Made by a program: the position numbers and the translations under genes. The notes under the pieces are model-generated. The model ran no database searches. It had not been told where the DNA came from and was given only the letters and a program-made list of their open reading frames with translations. A stretch of 64,000 nt of DNA from positions 6,920,254 through 6,984,253 of the forward strand of contig NC_134509.1 of assembly GCF_027942865.1 (NCBI RefSeq), in the 5' to 3' direction. The DNA comes from Odontesthes bonariensis (Eukaryota > Chordata > Actinopteri > Atheriniformes > Atherinopsidae). Positions 54,730 to 64,000 of this stretch are shown here, piece after piece (the stretch's first letter is position 1; every line of letters begins with the position of its first letter).

Positions 54730-56301
54730 ATCTCACCGTGGAAGTTTGGTGTCTTAATCATTTAGCTGTTTGCTCTTGAACCCCAAAATGTTTGGCAAAT
54801 TTGCCTGAAAAAGCTTCTTTTTTTTTCTTTTAAAAAAAAGAAAAAAGTATTAATTGCTGACAAGCATTTATTCAGGCGGGTGCATAAAACGGTTCATTCC
54901 TTCGTCACATTCTCTTTGGGTAAAAACAACTTTTCCTCTTAAATTCTTGACTAATGCCCTGTGTTCCCTTCATCATATATCCGCACGCCTCCGTGCTCTC
55001 GCTCATGTGACTGAAGGAGAAACCTGACTGGATTTTTTGGTTGTTGTTTTTTTTTTTTTTCCCCTCTTTACTCCCATTGTTTCTCGGCTGCGGGCGGGCT
55101 CGTCACTGTTGACGTCTACCTCCCAACCTGCTGGACAAACCAACCCCAGCAGTATTTACTCAGGAAGTATTTGCACACACCCACATTGTTCACGGCGAAG
55201 TCACTGAGCTCTACCCAGTGGCTGGGTGTGTGTGTGTCTGAGTCCGGGTTTGTCCCCATGATCATTTTATAGCAAATGAATACCTCCAGCTATTTTTCAT
55301 AGCTGGGTGCTTTTGTGACACAAGACAAGGGAGTGGCAGCACTGACAAAAGGGAGAGAGAGACGCCCATCTCCCAGCAGAGGGTTGATGTTTCAATGACT
55401 CTTTGGGAAAGTCTGAATAAAGAATATAAATGACTTCACTAAGGAGTAGAACTTTAATGTAAGGAAATTTAATGTCAAGCGTTTTAAACTCTTGCATGTG
55501 GGGTTTTTTTTTTACATTTGTCAAATAAATTTGAAAACTTGAATGATCACTAAATGAGAAATAAACAGGAATGACACATGAGCATGCATATATGATAACC
55601 CCCCCCCCGAGCTCTTTCTCAGTGGACCTGCAGCACAGTAGCTGGACTGTATCGTCTTTCTCGGCTGGTGAAGTCGGTCAGTGGCGAACAAAAATGCCCA
55701 TTGTGCCACGAGCGCCTCGAGGACAAACGTCAGCAAACAGTGCCACAGTTACCTACAAGCTCCAACAGCACAGGGCCCTCATTCATTTTCAGTTTCAGAG
55801 CGGTTATCTTTGTGACCTCTGAGAGGGCTTTCCTTGTGTTGTGCATTCCTGTGGGGTTACTGGCAGTGGCCTTGATGAATCACCTTGAGAAAGTGCTGAG
55901 CACTCAAAGTTCCACTTCGTAAATAACAGAACCTTGGGAGTTGGTGTAGGTTTTGAAATATGAAAAACAAAGTTGGGGATCCAATCAGGGGCCTTGTTAT
56001 TTGTTAAATGTCAAAAATATGCGTAAAAATGCCTGCAATATGGTAATTATTTGTTGGTGTATATACATTTTGACACACTAGAAGTGGTGAAATTTTCTTT
56101 ATAATTATCTCCGAGTTGCCAGCTGATCCTTTAGCAGATACCAAACCCCAGATCAATTCAGCTTCAAAAACCTCAAAATGACCAGAAAAAGAAAAGCCTG
56201 AAATTTAGCCTATTGTAGCAAAAGTTAGCGTATAGAGACTAAATACAGTGTACAATTTAAATGGGGAAAAAACACGGACGTCATAACACCAAGTTCAACT
56301 C

Positions 56302-56307
56302 TTTATT
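56302..56307 (-). terminator. Candidate cdkn2d poly(A) signal
   Basis: AATAAA on the minus strand (TTTATT on plus), about 650 bp beyond the cdkn2d stop. Confidence 0.5.
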
Positions 56308-56647
56308 TTGTGCTTTCTTCTTCAAATATCAAAGTGAGGAGTCTCACTTTTGTCTTAAAAGTATTTGTATAAATAACATTTCAACAAAATCACAATAAAT
56401 GTTGCCATTTACAAAGTCACAGGAATATTCAGTCCTATTCCAACAATAAATAAGAGTAAAGTCAACCTCTAAGTACATCTAATTAAGAGAAACACAACTA
56501 TGCAAAGCAATCAGGGTGCACCATGTCAAGTTTTGTTAATTAAAAAGAAACATACACGCGTATGAACAATGAAAATAATGCAATAATTAGAAAACACTGG
56601 GGGGGAAACTATCTACAAATGTGCACTCCCAATCAATAGGGAAAAAA

Positions 56648-56650
<3 letters not shown>

Positions 56651-56682
<32 letters not shown>

Positions 56683-56716
56683 CATATATCTATATATATA
56701 TATATGTGTGTGTATA
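56651..56716. repeat. AT dinucleotide microsatellite in cdkn2d 3' UTR
   Basis: Runs of TA, interrupted by CATACATATATC and ending in TGTGTG, within the probable 3' UTR. Confidence 0.9.
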
Positions 56717-56958
56717 TAAGGTGCCTAAATTGCACTGTGCAAAAGAGGTGTCTACAGTATATAGCCACCCATCCACTGAAAGTAAGCTGCCAAGACAATA
56801 TGTCCTGTGTCACATATTAATGCTGAGCCACCATTAATGAAAAAACAAACAAACTAAATCCTTTACACAGCCATGAATTCAAGTCACCAGGTCTGAAGCA
56901 ACAAAACAACAACAAAACAGGAAGTGTGAGGTTTGAGGCAGGCAGAAGGCTCTTCTGA

Positions 56959-57312
56959 CTAACTATGAATGTGAGCAAAAAGCGAGTCCATCATATCCGG
57001 CACACATGAAGCCCGGGCCACGTCTATCGCCGTCTGGCCGCTGATGTTGGCGTGCTTGAGGTCCGATTGTGGGGCTAAAAACTGCACGACGTCCCGGTGG
57101 CCTTCCCGGATGGCGATGTGGATGGGAAGGGCGCCGTTCTGGTCCGGGATGTTGACCGAAGCGCCGTGCTCCACCAGAACCTGCAGGGTGTCGACAAAGC
57201 CCGTCCGTGCAGCATCGTGGACGGGCGCTATCCCGTGTTTATCGCGGACGTTGGCTTCTGCTCCTTTCTCCAACAACAGGCTCGCGATTTTTGAGTTCCC
57301 CATCATCATCAC
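56959..57312 (-). CDS. cdkn2d: cdkn2d exon 2
   Basis: Acceptor CAACAG, first codon GTG (Val48), 117 codons to TAG. Holds ankyrin repeats 2-4 and a short C-terminal tail ending HIHS. Confidence 0.93.
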   Translation of the reverse strand: MMMMGNSKIASLLLEKGAEANVRDKHGIAPVHDAARTGFVDTLQVLVEHGASVNIPDQNGALPIHIAIREGHRDVVQFLAPQSDLKHANISGQTAIDVARASCVPDMMDSLFAHIHS

Positions 57313-58525
57313 CTGTTGGAGACATCAGAGGAGAGCTCAGCGCTTTATCACGTGTGTGCGAATTGGCAAGTTGTGACTTTTTCTGTCAGTTCCATGTCAA
57401 GTCTCTCTGCCAACCCATACTGAGAATATATGGAAAGTCTTCACATAGGACTATATTCTGACAGCTGTATTTCCTGTGGATGCAACTATTTTAAATGAAT
57501 GATTAAGTCAACCCACATGAATTGATGAAGAAACATATATGATAACCACTAATTTAAATATTATATAGAACAGTAATTACAGCTTATAAATTGTAATTAT
57601 TCTCATTATTAGCATCTCAATCTAAAAAAAGCTTTGGGAAACACATTGTGTCTGGAGAGATTGAGATATTACAACGAGGACAAAATGAACATGTTTGGGA
57701 CAATGTGTGATTCTGTACTAAAATCCCTTCAATGAAGGGATCGTAGTTGGCCAAAAGATTAATGCCTGGTATTGTATGAGCCCTTGCTCCCTGGTGTATT
57801 CTTGGAATGGTGTGTTTCATAATGTGGTGTATTTATCTTATGTTGCTTTGACTGTGTAACCTTTGTTATTTGATGTGCTGTTCTGTTATGTATGGTTGGG
57901 GAGGGGTGTTGATGGTAAAATGCCAATAAATAAAAAATAAAAAATAAAAAAAGCTTTGGGATTCCTAACCTCGTGGTTTAATTATTTTCGTTTAAGTTCT
58001 CAGAAACTTGTGAGGGGGCGTTTCCCAGATTCAATAGACTGAACGATTAAAACATGGCCGTTTATTACATCTACCCAGTCGCAGCATTTACATATTATTA
58101 TGTAATAACTCACATTTGAATAAACATCCTCTTTTTTGTTTATTCCCGTCACTCCAAACCTAAAAATAATTCAGATATTTTTCTATAGTCAACAACTGGC
58201 ACTGTGAGACTAAAACCCTTTTCTAATACTAACAACATGGTGCGAAAACGTACAGTACAGTTTGGGTCGCTAAATTTAAAGAAAGGCGGTTCTGTAACCG
58301 GAGGACCAACGACAAGCATATCCGTGTGGGTTAAATCTTCTGTAAATATCAATCATATACGACTTTGGTGGCAGCATTCCTCACCTGTAGCGCAGTCCTG
58401 CCGAACTCATTCCGAGTATCAGGATGCACCCTGCATTCCTCCAGGATCCTCTGCACCTCGCTGGTATTCCCTTTGGCCGCCGCCGCCGTCAAAGCTTTAC
58501 CGGCGTCCATCTGACTCAGGACCAT
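56959..58525 (-). CDS. cdkn2d: Cyclin-dependent kinase inhibitor 2D (p19-INK4d), full gene, two exons
   Basis: Exon 58525-58385 (47 codons) and exon 57312-56959 join in phase 0 to 164 residues plus stop (human 166). It is an INK4 protein made of ankyrin repeats that binds CDK4/6, blocks cyclin D activation and holds cells in G1. Exon 1 encodes [13 protein letters not shown], the first ankyrin helices and FGRTALQ. Exon 2 starts VMMMGNSK and carries [26 protein letters not shown] and [13 protein letters not shown], diagnostic of CDKN2D rather than 2C (which has VIHDAARAGF). The exon break after TALQ is typical of INK4 genes. It lies beside ap1m2 on the same strand, as I recall for human. An L1-like fragment sits in the intron. 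Confidence 0.94.
57640..57945 (+). mobile_element. 3'-end fragment of an L1-like LINE in the cdkn2d intron
   Basis: The insert is 306 bp and ends in AATAAATAAAAAATAAAA-type tail repeats. It is flanked by direct repeats AAAAAAAGCTTTGGGA at 57624-57639 and 57946-57961. Its first bases translate as [15 protein letters not shown] then stop, resembling the C-terminus of fish L1 ORF2. 5'-truncated and oriented opposite to cdkn2d. Confidence 0.75.
58385..58525 (-). CDS. cdkn2d: cdkn2d exon 1
   Basis: From ATG to CAG, then donor GTGAGG. A second in-frame ATG five codons on (Met6) is an alternative start. Encodes the first ankyrin repeat with [12 protein letters not shown]. Confidence 0.9.
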
Positions 58526-59686
58526 TATAGTCTCCGTTACTGCCTGCGCAGTAACACACGTTCCTCAGTAACTCAGTAAGCCACGGACTGGCTTCCAAAG
58601 AAAACAATAACAATATGACAAACGATGAAGAGCCAGGAAGATTATTGTCGGCTACACCTAGCTAACGTTACTACAGCATCCGGCTAACGTAAGTTGTAGT
58701 TCCCCGCTGACGCCATGTTATGTTACTGTTGCACCATGTCGGTTTTTTTTTTCTTTTTGCGGATTAACAACACAGCTAAACACAAATATCTATTGTGGCG
58801 ACAGAGACACAAGTCACGTCGAGTGAATGTTAGTAATAATTAGCATAAAGGCTTATTGCTAACGTTGAATCAACTATAGAGCTTTTACAAGTACCTTGTT
58901 TCAGTTCGTTGAGATCCAAAGCGTCGCCAAGATTTTCCAGCCCGCTTGTTTCTTCAGCCCAGCTATTTTCAAATACTATTCAAACAAGAAGAGTTTGTCA
59001 ACATTAACGAATACATTTGCGCGCTGAGATCCAAACAGTGGTGTCTCTGGACTACAATTTACAAACATTGGAGAGAACACACGCTGACCAATCAGGGCTC
59101 GCCTAGTAGGCGTTGTTCTTTCATATATGGCAAAAGAGGCGGAGTCAAAACCCTGTTACTACGCTATCTCTGTGGTAACAGCAGCAATTGACCAATTAGA
59201 GCACAAGGCGAAGAAAGCGGGCGATTCGTATACGTTGGTGTCACAGCCAGTTCATTCAGATTTTCATCCTTTGGTTGTATTTCTCCAGAGCTGAGTGTGG
59301 AAAAAAAGGCGGGTGCAAGTTTTTAATTTTAGGCGGAATTTAGTGACTGTGATTGCACAATGCCTAACTACAGTATGATGGCAAAACCTCCCCTTATATG
59401 ATATTGAAACACATGAGAAAACCAGGTGAACAAGGAAACACAAAGGACTGATGACAAATTGTTTCAAGGGAATAATTTGATTTAAATAATTTCGATATAA
59501 TATCACATAAGACGGTTAAACAACACACATTAAAATCAAGTTGCAACCAAATTTCATAAAACACGATAATTAACATTACAGCTGGTGACATTTTTAAGAC
59601 ATTCTGTCAGTGCAGTTAAAATGATCATTATGCTCCTCTGGAAGTCCTGCAAGTGAGGAATACACAACCAAGCATCTCTCCAAGCT
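58526..59686 (-). other. cdkn2d upstream region and ap1m2 3' UTR
   Basis: The part nearest cdkn2d (58526-59230) is its likely promoter. CCAAT boxes occur at about 59089 and 59190, with no TATA box at a sensible distance. The remainder should include the ap1m2 3' UTR; no clear poly(A) signal was located. No additional gene is seen. Confidence 0.4.
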
Positions 59687-59712
59687 TTACACATTGGTCC
59701 TCAGTTGGTAAT
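59687..59712 (-). CDS. ap1m2: ap1m2 terminal micro-exon
   Basis: After the acceptor CTATTTAG, 26 bases complete a split Asp codon and encode DYQLRTNV then TAA. This is the family-standard ending (YQLRT). Without it the previous exon would read through to a stop as SGGT. Confidence 0.85.
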
Positions 59713-61256
59713 CTAAATAGGAAGAGAAAAAATGTAAGGGATATAAATTGTTATACCAGTTTTAACATCAATAAGTATGTGACCACTTGTTTAAATACTA
59801 CAAACAAGGAGATTATTCCTCAAGTACCTCCACTCTGTGTGATATAGCGGACCCACGGTAAAGCCTGGTAACCGCTTTTTTCTATGATCTTCATATATCG
59901 AACCTGGTGAAAAAGAGTCAAAGATAACTTGTTGAGGCAAGATTGTGTATCATCAAATTAAACTCAGTTTACCCGCAGCACACACATCGGCTCTTATAAG
60001 GAGCTGGCTTGACTATACAAAAGCAAAGTGATTGGCCTAGAAGCAGAATAAAGAGGTTTGAGGCTAACATAGCTGTATAATTTAAATAATCATATACACA
60101 AAACCTGTCACACCCTAATAGACTTCAAATCCAGAGCACTCTACTCTTAATACCTCAGGCAATATTCTTGAATCAGCTCACCAGAAATGCACTCAACTGT
60201 AAGACATACCTGAATTCCTGAGACTGTGAAGTAGGGGATTTCAAATTTGACAGTTATGGGAGGTTTGCCCTCCATCTCATCATTCTCAACACTGGGCAAA
60301 CCAAAGTGAGCTCTCATGAGAAACTCTTTCCCTCCCTGTACGGATGGATGCATAAAGAGAAAAATCCATCAGTCAGAGAATCACATTTCAATTCCATTCA
60401 GTTTTCATTAAAAAAAAGAAAAAAAGAAAAGGACTCTGCTGTGAATTTCTTACAGGGAAAGACTTGATGGTCCACACCACCATGTTCTTCTCAGGCACAT
60501 ATTTGGCACTGCCTGTGCTGGTTTTGAACTTGGGTGAATCAGCATCACTGGGGACCGGGACCCTCACCTCCACATTATTGGCCACAGACTGTTTTTTAAA
60601 CTGTCCCTTTGCCTAAAGCCACAGCACAACATAGAAGGACACCTTGTGAGTTGATGTTTGAGCACAACAGCGCCTGGGCAAAAAAACGGCTTCAACTGTT
60701 ACAACAAAAGGCAGAGTGCATGTGTCACTGCTTCTCATGAAGTGAGCAAACACAGATATGTCACCAAGAATTTCATTTAATTACATGAAAACAACAAAGG
60801 TATTTGAATGCTTTAATGGTTGCTAAAGCAAACATCTTAAGTGGCACTGACATTTCAGAAAATGGGTATGGTATTTCAGTGTAGTGATGTAGATAAAAAA
60901 TAAATAAAAAACTCAGCAAAGTACCTTAACCATGATTTCCACTCTACTGTGTGAGAATTTTTCAATTACTGATTCAATCCATATCAGAGGTTTCACCTGT
61001 ATGACAAAAAAGAGACGATGTTAGATCATGCCGGTAAACTTCAACTGTTTTTAGATGCATAGCACAAGTGACATATGGTAACAAGAAGTTCAAGATAATA
61101 AAGCGGATCACACATGTGTATTGATCCGGTAGGACATCAGTTCAGATTCCCCATCTGGTGGAATGAAGGAAATCGTACGATCGCTCTCAAAACGTGAGAG
61201 ACGGACACACTGATGAAACTTCACATCCTCCATCACCACTGTCTTCCCCTTGTCAC
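59687..61256 (-). CDS. ap1m2: AP-1 complex subunit mu-2 (C-terminal part, gene continues beyond window)
   Basis: Six exons on the minus strand (61256-61114, 60996-60925, 60612-60454, 60335-60210, 59903-59828, 59712-59687) join in frame to 199 complete codons plus stop, preceded by two bases of a split codon. They form most of the C-terminal mu-homology domain, which recognises YxxPhi and related sorting signals in cargo at the trans-Golgi network and recycling endosomes. Recognisable blocks are [102 protein letters not shown] and [32 protein letters not shown] and GSAKYVPE favour mu-2 (AP1M2, mu1B type) over AP1M1. All junctions are GT-AG. The N-terminal longin-like half lies to the right of base 64000. 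Confidence 0.93.
59828..59903 (-). CDS. ap1m2: ap1m2 exon VRYMKIIEK
   Basis: Acceptor TCACCAG, 76 bp, donor GTACTT after one base of an Asp codon. Encodes the last beta strands of the mu-homology domain. Confidence 0.9.
60210..60335 (-). CDS. ap1m2: ap1m2 exon [13 protein letters not shown]
   Basis: Acceptor GTACAG, 126 bp, donor GTATGT, 42 codons in phase 0, ending YFTVSGIQ. Confidence 0.92.
60454..60612 (-). CDS. ap1m2: ap1m2 exon AKGQFKK
   Basis: Acceptor CTTTAG, 159 bp, donor GTAAGA, 53 codons in phase 0, from AKGQF to IKSFP. Confidence 0.92.
60925..60996 (-). CDS. ap1m2: ap1m2 exon VKPLIWIES
   Basis: Acceptor ATACAG, 72 bp, donor GTACTT, 24 codons in phase 0, from VKPLIW to EIMVK. Confidence 0.92.
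61114..61256 (-). CDS. ap1m2: ap1m2 exon [14 protein letters not shown]
   Basis: Acceptor GTTTAG, 143 bp starting with two bases of a split codon, donor GTGTGA. Encodes [13 protein letters not shown] onward to SYRINTH. The preceding exon was not found before base 64000. Confidence 0.9.
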
Positions 61257-61353
61257 CTAAACACAATACAAGAAATCAACGTTCAACTCCTGGCCAAAAA
61301 AAAAATGGAATCACCCACATTTGGAAGAAGTTCACTCAACTACTTTTATTCAA

Positions 61354-61913
61354 AGGGGAACTGTGGTATTTCCAACATTAAGCCTCTTTTCTGAGTCGTC
61401 TGCAATGTTTTAGAACCCCCCTCACCGCTTTTTTGATGTTTACTGCTGTCTCCGGTATTTGCCTAATTTTGATTCTTCTCAACCTGCTTCAGAACGGCAA
61501 GTCATGCGCATGTCCTAAAAGGTCCGTAAAAGCACCATAAACGTCCGTTTTCAAAATAATCAACTCACCGGAGTGGTTACTGGTGTGCACTGGTAATCCA
61601 TATCAAATTTCGTGCCGAAAAGTTGCTTCTGTCGTGTTTTATTTGACATTTTGTACTGGATGTTCGTTGATATTACTCCGCCACCGCGAAGAAAATAGTG
61701 CGAGCATGAACGAGCTGCCAAATAAAACACGACAGAAGCAACTTTTCGCAACGAAATTTGATATGGATTACCAGTGCACACCAGTAACCACTCCGGTGAG
61801 TTGATTAGTTTGAAAACGGACGTTTAAACATCAAAAAAGCGGTGAGGGGGGTTCTAAAACATTGCAGACGACTCAGAAAAGAGGCTTAATGTTGAAAATA
61901 CCACAGTTCACCT
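61354..61913. mobile_element. TTAA foldback element with AGGGGAACTGTGG ends
   Basis: Outer arms of about 88 bp (left AGGGGAACTGTGGTATTTCC; right its complement with about two changes) and inner arms of about 105 bp pair around a central loop near 61650-61715. The left arm carries about 100 extra bases (61444-61545) missing on the right. Flanks are TCAA (61350-61353) and TTAA (61914-61917), a duplication with one substitution. The palindrome gives the same short peptide frame from both strands. Confidence 0.85.
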
Positions 61914-62613
61914 TTAACAGAGAAAAGAGATAATCACAGAGGTGACATAGAATTAATTTATTTAGCAGCTGAACACTCTGACTTTGTAAAAAATATACCT
62001 AAAATGATTTTTAATAAAATTGTCGGAATGACATTTTGATGAAAAAATGAAAAAATATGGAATTGTGAAACACACCATTGTTAGTACTTTGTTGCAGCTC
62101 CTCTTGCCTTTAGGACAACTTGAATTCTGAGCGGCGTGGGCTTCGCTAATCAAAAATAATGCTCATCATTTAAGTTCCAACTTGCTCGAACAGCAGATGA
62201 CAGATTAGCTTTGAAGGATTTAGGCAATTTTCAGATGAAGTAGAGGGAAAGAAACGTAATCACCCTGTAACTTGCATTTCTAAAACAAATATCCGCACAT
62301 GCAAATGAGTCTGCAGTCAACAGAGAGCGCTCGCAGAGCCTAAAGACCTGCTGCACCCGACTGAGTGGCAGGAAACGGCCCAAACAAGAGAGCTGTCCGC
62401 TGAAATAATGGAAAGAATTTTAAAACTCCTTCAACAAGGTCATTCGACACAGAGTAAAGTAAGGCAAAAGACGTTGGTTGTTCCCAGTCAGCTGTGTCCA
62501 AAATGTGGGGCAAGTACAAACAAAATGGGAAGGTTGTAAAAAGGGAAACATAAAGATCGACAAAGAAAGATGTCAATATGTCAGCACAGAAAACTCAAAG
62601 CAACATGCCTTAA

Positions 62614-63532
62614 AGGGGAACTCCGGGGCATTTGAAGCGCGTTTCCATTGCTAGAGGTTGTCAAATAATGATAGTAGGACACAGAGAGGTGCAAATCTGC
62701 GCTCCCTGTGTGGAGATCGCGCTGTTCGCACAGCGTGTCATGCGAGGCTAATACGTGGTGGCTAAGGGGCAACTGCTAACCCTTCCACGTAAAACAACAA
62801 CTTGCACACTGCAGAAACGTCACACCACTTTATAAAGCATCCGACAATAAAGTCACAAGCCTTACCATCAAAACCATATGCATGGTTCTCACATTACTGG
62901 CATGGGGACGTTACAAAACAACTTTATAAACAGCATGTCACTTACCTCTTGTTGGTACGCTCGCGCATGTGAAAGCCCAAAAGAGTCAATGGACGATACT
63001 CCCATATACAAAACAATTATATTCTCTAGAAAAACTGCGTTCAAGTATTTAAAACATTACAACAATACATGCCCAGTAATATTGTTGTAATGTTTTAAAT
63101 ACTTGAACACAGTTTTTCTAGAGAATATAATTGTTTTGTATATGGGATTATCGTCCATCGACTCTTTTGGGCTTTCACATGCGCGAGCCTACAACCAGCC
63201 GGTGAGTTACATGCTGTTTATAAAGTTGTTTTGTAACGTCCCCATGCCAGTAATGTGAGAACCATGCATATGGTTTTGATGGTAAGGCTTGTGACTTTAT
63301 TGTCGGATGGTTTATAAAGTGGTGTGACGTTCTGCAGTGTGCAAGTTGTTGTTTTACGTGGAAGGTTTAGCACTTGCCCCTTAGCCACCACGTATTTGGT
63401 TAGCATGACAGGCTGCGCAAACAGCGCTATCTCCACACAGGGAGCGCAGATTTGCACCAGTCTGTGTCCTACTGTCAGTATTTGACAACCTCTAGCAATG
63501 GGATTGCGCTTCAAATGCCCCGGAGTTCCCCT
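62614..63532. mobile_element. 919-bp palindromic TTAA foldback element, copy 2 (ap1m2 intron)
   Basis: Same family and the same total length as 45386-46304. Left arm 62614-63066, loop ACATGCCCAGTAAT (63067-63080), right arm 63081-63532. TTAA flanks at 62610-62613 and 63533-63536. It interrupts the Tc1 transposase remnant. The loop is the reverse complement of that in copy 1, while arm-specific bases keep the same left-right order. Confidence 0.93.
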
Positions 63533-63756
63533 TTAAGATAGAAGATGTGAAACAAAACAGATGAAAAGAAAAGGGCAGAAACTGGAGCCAGTGTTTGTGA
63601 CCAAACTGTTAGAAGCATGCTGAGGGAATTGGGATTTACATCCAGAAAAGTCTAACGTTAACTATTGCTAACACCTAAACAGAGGGAAACAAGGTTAAAA
63701 GTGGGCCAAAACTAAGCAGCCGTGGACTGTACACGATTGGATTAAAGTGATAGTAT

Positions 63757-64000
63757 TGCATTATTAATACGTTTTGGGGTTTTTTGGCAGATTTCCACAA
63801 TCATTAGCCTTTTCACAAATGAGAATAAGTTACATTAATGGCTTCATTAATCTGTTAAAGCGATGGCATTATGTGACTCACTTTCCGGTTAATGTTCCAC
63901 ACCCTTCATTCAGACAGGCCTGTGAAAGTGACGGAAAAAGCCACAGTGAACGTGAAATATCTAAAATCTGCACGAGGCTGGATGATACATGAAGTGCAGG
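63757..64000. other. Right edge, ap1m2 intron or unclassified
   Basis: No exon of ap1m2 or further Tc1 sequence is recognised here. Confidence 0.4.

Larger units (their letters stand above)
50992..56301. other. Intergenic DNA between convergent lrrc8e and cdkn2d
   Basis: No gene seen. Contents recognised separately: a 24-bp hairpin, a truncated foldback element and a DNA transposon-like relic. There is also a G-run of more than ten at about 51257-51271 and a C-run at about 55602-55609. The remaining frames (for example 55571-55922) have no family resemblance. Confidence 0.5.
61281..63756 (+). mobile_element. Tc1-like transposon relic, host of two nested foldback elements (ap1m2 intron)
   Basis: The left end TCCTGGCCAAAAAAAAAATG, then GAATCACC, resembles a Tc1 terminal repeat. 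Transposase remnants on the plus strand read KELSAEIMERILKLLQQGHS and HRKLKATCL left of 62614, and ETGASVCDQTVRSMLREL, GFTSRKV, LLTPKQRETRLK right of 63532. This gives the order of a Tc1 DNA-binding domain and start of the catalytic domain. Stops and frameshifts make it dead. The catalytic C-terminus was not recognised after about 63756, so the right end is lost or lies beyond. Confidence 0.75.

Noticed and set aside
56959-57312. Treating cdkn2d exon 2 as a complete gene starting at MMMM
   Set aside because: The first codon is GTG directly after a splice acceptor, and exon 1 with the INK4 N-terminus is present at 58525-58385.
59820-59827. Apparent ap1m2 stop giving a shortened SGGT C-terminus
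   Set aside because: A donor one base after SGG's Gly codon and a downstream micro-exon give the conserved DYQLRT ending.
61560-61804. Two identical-looking 73-codon frames on opposite strands
   Set aside because: They are mirror images of the arms of a palindromic element, not genes.

Overview
This window is nuclear DNA from a ray-finned fish, almost certainly a teleost. The protein-coding genes are split by GT-AG introns, intergenic DNA is AT-rich, and the dispersed repeats (LINEs, a tRNA-type SINE, Tc1, hAT, Harbinger and TTAA-flanked foldback elements) are of teleost type. I see no rRNA, tRNA gene, CRISPR array or prokaryotic operon.

Five genes can be supported. From left to right they are s1pr5 (+, single coding exon 20174-21403), keap1 (+, six coding exons 30431-39289), lrrc8e (+, two coding exons 44125-50750), cdkn2d (-, two exons 58525-56959) and ap1m2 (-, 3' part only, six exons 61256-59687, running off the right edge). 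From memory, the human orthologues of s1pr5/keap1 and of cdkn2d/ap1m2 also lie close together on 19p13.2. This supports the calls, although lrrc8e has come to sit between the two pairs and one pair is inverted relative to the other. The genes do not form one pathway: a lipid GPCR, a redox-sensing CUL3 adaptor for NRF2, a volume-regulated anion channel subunit, a CDK4/6 inhibitor and an AP-1 clathrin adaptor subunit.

The first 20 kb holds no gene that I can support. It contains relics: a LINE tail at the left edge, a solo LTR with a perfect 5-bp target duplication (6793-7391), a 5'-truncated LINE (10165-8281), a SINE, a second LINE tail and a Tc1 transposase relic. keap1 introns carry a hAT-type element with an 8-bp duplication and a Harbinger element with a TAA duplication. 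A foldback repeat lies just upstream of the probable keap1 promoter.

The most unusual structure is a set of TTAA-flanked foldback elements whose ends all read TTAA then AGGG. The clearest is a 919-bp near-perfect palindrome present twice: in lrrc8e intron 1 (45386-46304) and inside a Tc1 relic in an ap1m2 intron (62614-63532). The two copies have the same length and the same arm-specific bases, but their 14-nt central loops are reverse complements of each other. The first copy abuts a different 1,002-bp TTAA element across a single shared TTAA. That second element in turn carries a poly(A)-tailed retro-insertion with a target duplication of up to 19 bp.
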